Of a stretch of DNA of 64,000 nt, positions 1-11,900 are shown piece by piece. Both the position numbers and the translations under genes were made by a program. The stretch is from Plotosus lineatus (Eukaryota > Chordata > Actinopteri > Siluriformes > Plotosidae), in NCBI GenBank assembly GCA_024760905.1, contig CM045734.1:39616064-39680063 (forward strand), in the 5' to 3' direction. Numbering within the stretch: the first letter of the stretch is position 1; the number at the start of each line of letters is the position of its first letter. The notes below the pieces were generated by a model. The model made no database searches. It was given only the letters and a program-made list of their open reading frames with translations, and had not been told where the DNA came from.

Positions 1-17
1 ATGTATATGTGTATATA

Positions 18-56
<39 letters not shown>

Positions 57-77
57 GTGTATATATATGAATATATA

Positions 78-138
<61 letters not shown>

Positions 139-160
139 ATATATATGTATATATTAGTTA
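1..160. repeat. TA/TG microsatellite
   Basis: Compound (TA)n/(TG)n tract at the left edge. Reading frames over it are Tyr/Ile artefacts. Confidence 0.9.
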
Positions 161-828
161 TAGACATGACACTACAACAATAAACAGTACATGAACCAGT
201 CAGTATCTGCTAATGAAAAACCTTTACTTTAATTAATAGTTAAATAAATAAATATTCCCAGGTACGATAGGTGCAGTTAGGAGGTTTTACTGAGTAACAG
301 CAAAACTGCTCTGGTTCGTTTGAAAGTTTTGATGTCACACTTGCTGCTTCTTTTTGTATGCAAAACCCAGCAGGTTTTTTCCTTAATTAATTAATTTATT
401 TTTAATGGTCTAAATTCTTTTCTGTAATTGACTGCTTCTTTATTTGACATACAAATATTTTCTATACTGTTTAATTTTGTGCTAAAACAAATAGTTAAAA
501 TTTAAATGTTTATGTACTGACCTGGTTATATAGGGATAAATTAAAAAAACCATCAACCTATAACAAAGTTTCGCCTAAAAATTTGGTGCCGAAGATTTCT
601 GCACTGTACTGTATGTAAGAGTTTGAGTAATATGCGTAATCAGATTTTACTCACATTTGTATTATTAAATCCACAACTGGGGGATATTGTGATTTATCAT
701 TATTAAAAGTATGCTTTTCTTTGAGTGTTATCAGTAAAAATCCAACATCAAACTAATAAATAGCTAATTTAGATTTTAACATTTTTTCATTTATGGTTTT
801 ATCATATATTTGCGATATTTATGATACA

Positions 829-1097
829 TTTGCGATGTTTTGGAGACAGAGAGGCTAGATTGAGATGGTTTGGACATGTACAGAGGAGGGATAGTGAGTA
901 TATTGGTAGTAGGATGCTGAGGTTGGAACTACCAGGCAGAAGGTCCAGAGGAAGACCAAATAGAAGATTTATGGATGTGGTGAAGGAGGACATGAAGGTA
1001 GTTGGAGTAAGAGTAGAAGATGCAGAGGATATGGTGAGATGGAGGCAGATGATTCGCTGTGGCGACCCCTGAAGGGAACAGCCGAAAGGAAAAGATA
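829..1097 (+). mobile_element. RTE-type LINE, 5'-truncated 3' end
   Basis: Encodes the C-terminus of a reverse transcriptase ([17 protein letters not shown], then [12 protein letters not shown]), ending CGDP and a stop, followed by the tail GCTGTGGCGACCCCTGAAGG and CAGCCGAAAGGAAAAGA. The domain order fits endonuclease/RT LINEs of the RTE clade. Confidence 0.8.
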
Positions 1098-1864
1098 TAT
1101 TTGCGATTATTGCTTTCTATATCAATATCTAGTTTAAGCATCCTAATATACTTAGTTTGAATAACCTCTGTTCAAAGAGATAAACAATACAACTAGGCAA
1201 GTTCAGGCCCTTAGGAGCTGCATATTTGTTGAACTGGGTGTGGAGTTAACTAAATTGTTTTGTTTGATTTTCTTGCCGTGGAAAACCACAACAGTGTTCA
1301 ATTTTTTCTTGTCTACCATAAATATGTAGTCTATGTCTCAAGAATATGTTAACATATCTGCTTACTGGTTTATTTATTGTTTAATTTTTGTAATGTAATG
1401 TTTGCAAATAAACATTCTATTATTTTTTGACCTTCCACCCACAAATGAACAGTATAAAGAGCAGTAATGTCTTTCTAGACACTGTTTCCCAGAATGACTT
1501 AAACCACCATTTTGTTCTTACATGTTCTTTCTTGTTGAAACACCAGGTCTATTCAGTATTCTTGACTTTTTAGGTAGAAGTGGGCGAGGGAAGGGGTGTA
1601 GCTGAAACATAAGTTAAAAAAAAAAAAAAAAGTTTCATCATGGAACAAGATGAAAGTTTAAAAAACACTTTTGTTTGATGTTCCATACCAATTTGAAGGA
1701 CATTTAGAGACCTTTCTTTTCAAGGCTGGTGGCATGGACAGTTGGTATTGGGTTATCTTAAACTCCAGAAAATTATGAAAACATTGTTTGTGAGGTTATC
1801 AATTTTTTTTTTTCCTCTTGATGATGTCTTTAGCAAGGACACCATGTATGAGTGCTAAATAATT

Positions 1865-1904
1865 GTGTGTGTGTGTGTGTGCGTGCTTGTGTGTGTGCGT
1901 GCTT

Positions 1905-1932
<28 letters not shown>
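1865..1932. repeat. GT microsatellite
   Basis: (GT)n with GC interruptions. Confidence 0.9.
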
Positions 1933-1936
<4 letters not shown>

Positions 1937-2393
1937 CATCCATATTCTTGAACTCAAATATTAGTCAGCAAGGTGTGTGGATTGACAAATTTTAAGAATT
2001 GGATGTGACATTATTTTCTTGGGTCCAATTAGAATAAAGTAGTTGTAGACATGTATCATTAGTTCCGCATTTCCGTAAAACGTATGACCCAACTGAACTG
2101 TGTTCTGCTGTGGATGAAGGAGCGTGTTTAATGGAAACCTTCTCAACTACACCTTACTTTGCTCACAGTGCAAGGAAACAACTTTTAAGTCCTTCTGAAA
2201 AGGTTCTTTTGAGGTTTTTTTTTTTAAACCAGAAACAGTGAGACGGTTCATGGTATTCTGGAGCCGTGCTTTTGAACCGACAACTTCATTAGTTCTGTTT
2301 ACTTGATACAGTAATGGGTATGAAGTTCAGCTGTTTTCAGTAAGGCTTGAAATGGAATTTAAAATATGGTGGGCTATTCTTTAAAAAGTTTTA

Positions 2394-2728
2394 GGGCAGT
2401 GGTGGCCTGATGGTAAAGGGTGCTGGATCGTTAATCCTAAGGTTTGGGGGTTCGAATCCCACTCTCCACAAGGTTGTCACTGCCCCTTCCCCCATCATAG
2501 GCTGGCCATGTCTCTCACTGTCTATGGTGAGAGGTTCATGTAAAAGAATCATTGCTGACTTTCGTAAAGAGTAGTTGCATAGCCGTCAGCGTGTTTCTGC
2601 CCCTTGCTAAGGGTTGTGTCAGGAAGGGCATCCGACCTAAAAACCTATGCCAAATCAAACATGCGAATCAGATGAGTCGCTGTGGCGATCCCTGGGGAGA
2701 AAAGGAAAAGGCCGAAAGGAAAAGAAGA
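2394..2728 (+). mobile_element. SINE, A type (tRNA head, RTE tail)
   Basis: tRNA-like head with A-box-like TGGCCTGATGG and B box GGTTCGAATCC, then a body (CCATGTCTCTCACTGTCTAT) and a 3' tail CGCTGTGGCGATCCC plus GCCGAAAGGAAAAGAAG that matches the LINE tail. Confidence 0.8.
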
Positions 2729-3428
2729 TTCTTTAAAAAGTTATTTTTTATGAAATGAATAACCTTTCATGTTTATAATGCAAATCATGACGCTGATTGT
2801 GTATTGGTATTAATTTCTCATTTACACAATATAGGCCATCTAGCCAGTAGATCTTTTTATTTTAATGCATTACCATGGTGACAAACAGAATCCAATACTT
2901 ATAACAGTCCATTTTATCTTCCTTAAGCAGCTGTTTTTTTTAACTGATCTGACAATTTCTAAAACCAGATAAATAAAGAAGTGGGGAAAAGGAAGCTTCC
3001 GTTGTCCAGATTTTAGCTGATGGGACAGAGCAAGGTTTCTTTAATCGTAAAATCTATCTGCTGACTAGACATTGCCCACCTCATTTTTTGGCTGATTGCT
3101 TTGTCCCCTTTCCCTTAGATTTCATCATCACATCATGTCGATGTCATTCACATATTACCCCAAAACTCTACAGACCTAGTGAACTTTAAACGGCATTATT
3201 AGAGCTGTAACCCAATGACCTGAAATAAACTGTGTAAAGAAGTTGCTTCACTCAGGTTTTGGGAGAGGTTAAGGTTGGGAAGTAGAATGTGAAGCTGTTG
3301 AAGGCTTATGGGTTTTTGTTTTTCAAAAAGAAAAGCTTGAAGAACACCTTCATGTTTTTTTTTTTTTTCTTTTTTAATAAATGTATTTAATCTTCGACTG
3401 AATGAATGTTTGCATCATGACCTTTCAG

Positions 3429-3589
3429 GAAATCACCCTAGCGGAGAACAGTCGGGTGCTGGATGGCTGGATAAACCCGCCACCCCCAGTTTACATGCAG
3501 TATTTCTTCTTCAATGTTTCTAACCCTGAAGAGTTTTTGTCTGGTGAGGCAAAGCCAAAAGTCACACAAATAGGACCTTATACATACAG
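3429..3589 (+). CDS. scarb2: scarb2 exon, luminal start of CD36 domain
   Basis: Opens in phase 0 after TTTCAG and ends at AG|GTAAGA with two bases carried over. It encodes the N-glycosylated FFFNVSNPEE region and IGPYTYR. It corresponds to coding exon 2 of vertebrate SCARB2. Confidence 0.93.
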
Positions 3590-6500
3590 GTAAGATCAGC
3601 ATGTAACAAGCAGGATGTACTTTGTATATCACTCTTGAAGTGCTTATTGTTTTTACTTGTTTGTTTTCTTTTTTTTCTCTCCCTTTTTTCCTTCTGGGAG
3701 TCTTCTTTTAGTCCAACAACAAGGCTGTTTATTTAATGTCATATCTAATTGGTCCATATGTCATGTAGCTAAAGCGTGTTACAATGAAACAGAACCAGGA
3801 AATGACTCTGAGAGAAAAAAAAAGGAAGTCAAGGGTGGAGGTGGGGAAACAGGAGGAAACATTTTAATATGACAAATATCATAGTGCTTGAGTGATTACA
3901 TGACAGGTTAAAAGGGGGAAAAAAAACAAATTACACTTTTGTCCAATAAGTCATTTGGTCATTTGCTTACTTGCTGCCGTGTACTGTTTTTACAAGAGCA
4001 AGTATAAACAATTAACAAAATGTGCCTCATTGTGTGATCAGAGAATACAGGCCTCGAGAGAACGTGACATTCTTGGAAAATGGCAAGGTCTTCGCCACGA
4101 ACCCCAAGAGCTTTGTATTTCTTCCAGAAATGTCTGTCGGAGACCCCGAGGTGGACCTCTTGACCACTCCCAACATCCCATTCATTGTAAGTTGTTATTT
4201 TTTGGTTAGCCCATGTTGACTACAACACAGTCCTGTGGCGTAAATAAAGGACCACCACAAACACAGAGACCTGATGATGATGATGATGATTGTGCTAAAA
4301 AATAATTTATTTTGTCTCTTTGCAGGCTGTCATGAATGAAATGCACTCCTATTCTTTTTACATTCGCCCATTAATCTCTCTCTATATAAAATCGCTGGGT
4401 ATTGAGATGTTCATTACTCGCACTGTACACGAGTTTCTGTGGGGTTTCAAGGATCCCCTGTTGACTAAACTTCATGCCTTGAAGCCTGAGGTAGATGAAT
4501 ACTTTGGCCTCATGTACAAGGTGAGAAGCTATAAGAGATTTTATTGTCAAATTTAACCATTTATGATTATTTGTCATACAGCTTTGGCATTCAAGACAGG
4601 AAATTGTAGGTAAAATGTTGACAAAAAATGTCATAAAGGCCAGTCAAGGCAGAATCTTGTCTAAATCTAGGACCTGCCATAGCAGCAATACACTAGGAAC
4701 AAAAAGTTTTGATCTTGCTAATCCTACTTGGGTGTAGATTTAGTAAATCCTCTCTTGTCCTCAAGTACAGAATGTAATTATGGGTAATAATGTGTGATAC
4801 TACAGTACATGACATTCTTTCTATGATGTAATTTGAGCACAACCTAAGCCCCAGTACTGAATATGTTTACATAATTGTGGTTGTGTCCGTGATGGCCGGC
4901 TGCCATATTTATGTCTGTGGTACCATTTTTTTTCTGAATCCTTTTAATTAGAAAAATGGAACCCATGAAGGTGAATTTGTCTTTCACACTGGTGAGAAGA
5001 ACTACATGGACTATGGCAAGATCGAAACCTGGAACAGAATAAGGTATCCATTACCCAATGCTTCGCATGATCTTCCCCTTTGCCTATTTGGCATGTGTGA
5101 TCATTTGTTTACCCAATGCAATGGCCTCAACTTTTGCTTGCTGAACCTTTGATGCTTGTACTGCGTATGTAGCAAGCTTAAAAAAACTGGTAGAGTGAAG
5201 GTCTACCAAAAAAAAAGCAAAAAACGCAACATTCACGGTTCTCTCTGCTCACATTTCCATGCTGTAGTCCACCCTTGTAGTCCACCACTTTACCTATTCT
5301 TCTTTGAAAAAAGACATAATTTAATTGGATAATTTAAATTATTGTTTATAAACTAGAACTTGATTATTGGTGATCTTCAAAGAAAAGATGAAGCTGAAAT
5401 AGTTCCTCGAGACTATTGAATAGCTCTGTTCCTTGAAACACCCATCTGTATTATGAGCACAACATTCTCTGTCCAGCTCATGTACAGTTTTCATGCCTAA
5501 AATCAATTGGGCACCTTGACTTGCAAGAGCGCTGGCAGGCCCATTAACTCTCAGTTGCTTAGTTGTATAAAACGAGGACAAATGTAAGTCACTCTGGAAA
5601 AGGGTGTCTACTAAATGCCGTAAATATGCAGGAAACCACACCTCAGTCACTTTCTAGAGTGAATTACCGGTGCAAACTTTAGAAATTGTGCAGCACACAT
5701 GTGTGGTTCTCCATTAATGCCACCCACCCTCGGTCAGTCTGCCTTCTGGTAAAGGATCCTGGTGTGCAGCTTTTGATTTTTCTTTGTTGAAAAATGACTC
5801 ATTTATTTAATTAAAGATATTAATGATGTGGAGTGGTAAGGTACCTGAGTCTCGAAAAAACACTCAGACCTTTACATCTAAATTTTTTGTATTCAATTTA
5901 TCAATTGAACTGACAGAATTCTCTAAATTCTGGTATCAATTTCCTTTAAAATATTCATTCATTTTCTGAATCACTTAATCCTAATTAGGGTCATAGCGTG
6001 GCTGGTGCCCATCTTAGCCAACTCTGAGCAAGAGCACAGTACACCCTGGACAGCTCCCCAGGCCATTGCAGGGCAGAAACATGCTGACGGCTATGCAGCC
6101 TACTGTCGATGAAAGTCAGCAATGGTTCTATTACATTCCTCACACCATAGACAGTGAGAGACATGGCCGGCCTTTGATAACCCAGTTCACTGCACTGGGG
6201 GGACAGCAGTGACAATTGCAGACAGTGGGGTTTGATCCTCCAACATTAGGATCGGATCTGTAATCCAGCATCTTATCACCAGGCTGCCACTGCCCTCCTT
6301 TCAAATAAATACATATATTCTTCCTCCTTTTTGCAGAAATATGACTTGGTGGTCATCAGAGCAGAGCAACATGATTAACGGCACAGACGGCAGCGTGTTC
6401 CACACTTTCCTGTCCCGAGACGAGTTGCTCTATATCTTTGCTGCGGATCTCTGCAGGTACATTACATATGCTGACTAGTTTTAAGAGCTGTCCGAGTTAA

Positions 6501-8880
6501 AGCTTGAAATTTAAATGCACTTTGTCATACATTGTCAATTATGAACAATCTCAATCATTTTGAAGGTAAAACGAACATAAAATTGGAAAATGAAGGTGGA
6601 CGAATGATAAAAAAAAAAAACAGATAGTGGTCATTTTGTATTTAAAAAGGAATGCTTATTTCTGTACAATTGATTATATGGCTTTTGCGCATGTTGTTGT
6701 TTTTGCTCACATGCAGGTCAATCCATTTGGGATATGTACGTGATGTGGAGGTGAAGGGGATTCCAGCATTTCGCTTTGCACCTCCCTCTGATGTCCTCGC
6801 TGCTCCTAATGAGAATCCTGCCAACGCTGGCTTCTGCGTACCTGCTGGAGACTGCCTGAGTAAAGGAGTGCTTAAAGTCAGTGTTTGTCGTGAAGGTAAG
6901 ATCCAAGGACACTTTACATATTGTAATGCATCTGAGCAGTCACACTGATATTTCAAATTTGCTTGATTGCTTTTTAAGAACAGTGAAATTTTAGATTAAA
7001 TGTGACAGACTGGTGGATGTCGTGGAAATATCTAGACTAATCCAAATCAGGCAGGGGTGGTCAGCGTAACAATTTATTGAAGCAGAGCGAGTCGGAGGGA
7101 TTGGACGAAGGTGGCTCGCAATGTGTAGTGTCTCGGTCGTCCAGGTTTAGGCGTCGTCCGTCACATGATGGCAGTGAAGCGCACTCTTCTCTTTTATATC
7201 CTTGTTTACAGCAATTAGCTTATACCTCATAGCATACGGTTGTCACATCTGGTACGTTGTCACGATGACTTACCTTACAACCAATGTGGCGCGTCCGTTG
7301 TTGTGTCACATAAGGTGTCTAATCAGCGATTTTAACATGTAAATATGGGTCTGACACTGATGTTCTTGGAGGTGTGTGTTGCTGCTCTAGAACACGCCAA
7401 TTCGTTAGCTTTCGTCAAACATATTTCTTCTAAAGATATGCACACACTGGCACAGTGATTCACACAAATTAATTGTAGAGCAAAGCGTATGGATCGCCAC
7501 TTCACCTTCCATCAGAGTCCACATCAGAAAGGACTCTGAGCGAAGTACAGAACCCCCCCCCCCTCTCCCTTAAATAGAGTTAGCAGCCCCTCCACTCAAG
7601 TTAATCTCAGCTCAGCCTGTGAGTGTGCTTTCCTGCACTGTAACAGTGATCTAGAGAAGAAAAGTACACAAATGTTTAATAAGTAACTCCAGTACAGGAT
7701 CAGATGCCCTGGTCTCGACTTCTAATAGCGACTAGATTGGAACTTTGGCTTTCTGTTCTCTTTATTGCTTCCTCAATTAGTCATTGTGCTGATAACAATG
7801 TTTTATTATGCTTGGCTCATTTGTATCGTGTGATTGCTTTCATGATGACATGAGGTTTTCTCATTTGGACGTTCTGAATAGTTGAAAAGAATGCATCAAG
7901 GGAAACTGCTGTTGGGGAAGTTGAATAGCAGATCTGCTTTTCTTGCAGAACTTTTTGAGGTATATATACAGTCAGCCCTCGACTTACGAAATTAATCTGT
8001 TCCAGTGCCTTTTTCTAAAACTGGCGTTTTTGTAAGTAGAGGTGCATTTTACATGTAAAACATGTGATTCGTTCCAAGGCTCCCAAGGCTACCCCATAAA
8101 CCCTTTAAAAATTATAAATGTACACCAATTTTGTGTGAAATATGTATCAAATACGTGTTAAAAGTAAAAGAAAATTATTTACGTTTTTTTTTTTTTAATC
8201 TCTCGAACCACCCATGCGACGCTGTAAAGTCCAAGGGTTGCTGGTCTGAAGAACCCTCACCCCCACACCCACCCTCCTTCACAAGGTCCTTAAATATGGC
8301 GGTTGCTTTTTCTGAAATAATCGCCTCTGTCACTGTATCTCCACTTTTAAGGTCTCCTTCTGTGTCAGTATTGTCCGATTGCAGAGGGGTTTTGGTCATA
8401 CTCCTTTGCGATTTCGCTCAACCGCATCCCACTTTCGTATTTTTTTTTATTACCTCCTGCTTCACTTCAATTGATAACGAAACCCGCTTCTTCTTTTCTG
8501 TGTTACCGGGAATCACTTTCTTGGGGTCCATGATGGATAACGAAATGTAACTGCAATGATCAATCTCAAAAAAACTCATGAGCCAACAGTCCTGTTCAAC
8601 ACTCCTTCACTTGTATGACAAACAGGAAGTATGGGTACAGTTCAGCTCCCTCCTGGCCAATGGGAGGCCAGCGGGGCGGGATGTTGGGAGACATCCAATG
8701 AGAGAGCAACTTGCGCATTGTTTGAACGTTCGAATGGCACATTTGAATTTTTGAATGGTGCGTTTGGCGCTTTTCATAAAAAGAAGTTGTTTTCGTAAAA
8801 AGGGGACAAAAATTTAGGAAAATATTTTTCGTGATCTGGATTTTTTTCGTATTCAGAGGTTTTCGTAAGTAGAGGGCCGA

Positions 8881-8952
<72 letters not shown>

Positions 8953-11900
8953 ATGTATGTACAAAATATTAAAAATCCACAATCAGAGTCATGCAAATAA
9001 AATATGGAGTTTTGATCCTTGTCTGTGGAAGTTTCTCAGGTCATTGAAGTGTGGTAAGTTGTTGCCAGCAGGTTAATGCATCTTGGGATGAAAGTTTTTT
9101 TTCTTTCAGCTTTCTTGAGGTTTCATGAGACTTATTCCTCCTGATCTGATGAGTTTTGTTTTGTTGTTGTTCTTTTTCTATAGGAGCACCTATAGTTGTT
9201 TCATTCCCACATTTCTACCAAGCAGATCAAAAGTATATTGATGCCATTGAAGGAATGAATCCAAACAAAGAAGAGCATGAAACATATCTTGACCTTAACC
9301 CGGTAAGCTCAAGATAAGTTATTCTGAATAAGGTGGCATAGTGGGTAGCTGGATTATCTTAAAGCAAGAAGGTTCCAGGCTTGGCAAACGCAGCCCATCT
9401 CAGTTGACTCTGGGCTAGGGCAGAATACACCCTGGACAGCTCCCCAGGCCATTGCAGGTCAGAAATACGCTGACGACTATGCAGCCTTCTCTTGACGAAA
9501 GTCAGCAATGGTTCCGACACATGCCTCTCACCATACATAGACAGTGAGACACATGCCTCTCACCATACATAGACAGTGAGACACATGCCTCTCACCATAC
9601 ATAGACAGTGAGACACATGCCTCTCACCATAGATAGACAGTGAGACACATGCCTCTCACCATACATAGACAGTGAGACACATGGCCCACCTTTGATAACC
9701 CAGTTAGCTGCACTGGTGGGACAGCAGTGACAACCTCTGACAGTGGGGCTTGAACCCCATCCTTGGGATTGGTAATCTAGCACCTTACATATGGTCACCG
9801 TCACCCACTGTATCTAATTCAAAATCTTATCATTTTTTAAATCTTATTTTTGTAATATTCCATGCAAAAGCAAAATATGTCAGATTCTTTATATTGGTTT
9901 GAGAATATCTGCCTTTTTCTTAGTTATTTTATTCTAAAATTAGCTATTTTTTACATGCAGTTTAAGAATCATGCCATTGTGTCGAACCTGCCTATTTTCA
10001 TTGTATGTAGGAGTTATATTATTGCTTGTTGGTCTGGTTTTAAGAACGTTCTGATCAAAGCAAGAAAGAAATAGTCATAAAAAGTCACAAGCTAGTTTTG
10101 AACTTATTGGTGCTTTGAGTGAGCATTTTTACACTTGTTTTTAGCCGTTTTACACTTTTTCCAGGCTTAATGTTATGCCATTAATAATAGTTATTTCAAG
10201 AAGTCATAGCAAGTGTAACAATCTTACTGCACTAGTTGATCATTTCACTTGATGATAGTCAATCTTCTCAAATCAAGCAATTATTTCTTATATATTATAT
10301 TTCGATAATTAATTTTTGCCACAGGGTAATTAAAGTTTCCCACAGGGTAAAGACATGCACATTACGCTAATCATCTGTTCCAAATTACCCTTCGGTGTGT
10401 GTGTGTGTCTGTGTGTGTTGGTATTGCGATGGACTGGCAAGGCTGTTCAGGGTGCACTCCCCAGAGTCCTCTGAGATAGGCCTCCCTGTGACCCTAGTGG
10501 GATTGAGTGGCTTGGCAAATATAGCACATTAACCCTTATGATTAAAAACAAAAAGCAGTACAGGGATCCCTCACTTTCCACAGCTAATGGGGACCGAGAT
10601 ATCCCCCCCCCCCCCCCCCCGACTGACGTATACTTACCTGTATATGTGTATATAATATCAATAAACACATATTCAATGCTATAAATGCTTACAATAACAA
10701 ACATTCAAAAATAATGCATAAGATGTATATAAAATACTGTATAAAGCACCTCACATAAAAATGTAAGTAGTTTTTGTTGGTGGGTTTTGGGTTGTTTTTT
10801 GTTTGTTTGTTTTTTTTTTTTTGCATAATTGGCCTTGTTTTGCAGCATTTTTTTTTTTTGATGAATATTTTTGAAAAACCTGCGATGCACTGCAGCCACA
10901 GAAACTGAAGCACAAAGTAGCGAGAGATCACTGTATTGTGTTTGTGGTTTATGGAGGGTGGAGAGAACTGATGACAATAGTGATCCCTCGCTACTTCGTG
11001 CTTCAGTTTCTGCGGCTGCAGTGCATCGCAGGGTTGGCATCAAAAACTCGATTTAAACCCTGATAGCCTGAATACAATTACACAAAAATATGTATCAGGA
11101 TCAAAATATTTTTGTGTAATTGTATTCAGGTTATCAGGGTTTAAATCGAGTTTTTGATGCTAACCCTTCATTGAAACTATTGAGTCAAAATCTATCATAA
11201 TGCTGTTGGATGTGCACCTTGTAAATGCTGTTTCATAATCATTTTTCCACAGACGACTGGAGTCCCTGTGCGTGCCTGTAAGAGAGCCCAGCTTAATGTT
11301 ATAATCAAGAGGGTACCTGGCTTCCCGTAAGTAAAACAACTCCCCACTTGACAGACTCGTCTGATATGTTCTATTCAAAAACCTTAATAATGTAAATTGT
11401 CGTCTTTTTCAGACAAACACGCTACTTGAATGAAACCATCTTCCCTATTATGTATGTCAATGAGGTATGCGACTTTTTTTGTTTGTTTGTTTTGGGGTTT
11501 TTTGCCTTTATTTTAACCATCTCTATGACATCGTCCTGACCACTGCCAGGTTACAGACTATTTTCCGTGTATTAATATCTATGTCTTCCCTTTTCCAGAC
11601 AGCAACCATCGATGACAACTCAGCCTCCCAAATGAAAACTCTGCTGCTGATCATAAAACTAGTGTCCAACTTCCCCGTTTTCATTGTGGGTGTAGGAGCC
11701 ATATTACTTCTCATCTTCATCTTCTTGGTGTGCAGGAACCGCCAAAGAAAGGTAAGATGGATTTTTGTTGCGTGTTTCTTTTCCACTGAGCTTATAAAAC
11801 GACCCAGAATAGCCTCATTCAGTTATGTATGTTCAAGTTGTAAAATTTAGAATATTTTTCAGGATACGAGGCTTTTTCCTTAATTTTTGTCTGCATTAAG

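Larger units (their letters stand above)
1..3428 (+). other. scarb2: scarb2 intron 1 (right part)
   Basis: No coding exon found. It holds a TA/TG microsatellite (1-160), an RTE LINE tail, a GT microsatellite (1865-1932) and an A-type SINE. Absence of an exon that fits the N-terminal helix implies that exon 1 lies outside the window. Confidence 0.6.

Noticed and set aside
1..194. Long Tyr/Ile open frames in TA/TG tracts (also 8885-9076 and 49360-49735)
   Set aside because: Pure by-products of dinucleotide repeats; frames are open on both strands and no splice or start context is present.
2394..2480. tRNA-like sequence with A and B boxes (and at all SINE heads)
   Set aside because: Part of SINE heads: repeated many times with the same downstream body, and no cloverleaf with proper acceptor stem seen.
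6652..6948. 98-residue + frame and its minus-strand mirror around a scarb2 exon
   Set aside because: Only 6717-6895 is exon; the remainder is intron read-through, and the mirror frame is a shadow.
8131..8550. 139-residue + frame
   Set aside because: Antisense shadow of the broken Tigger-type transposase on the minus strand.
9517..9676. Regularly spaced direct repeats resembling a CRISPR array
   Set aside because: Units are contiguous with no unique spacers, and lie inside a SINE in a vertebrate intron.
10447..11056. Several 60-112-residue frames
   Set aside because: They lie in Tigger-like and palindromic sequence and appear on both strands due to the inverted repeats.
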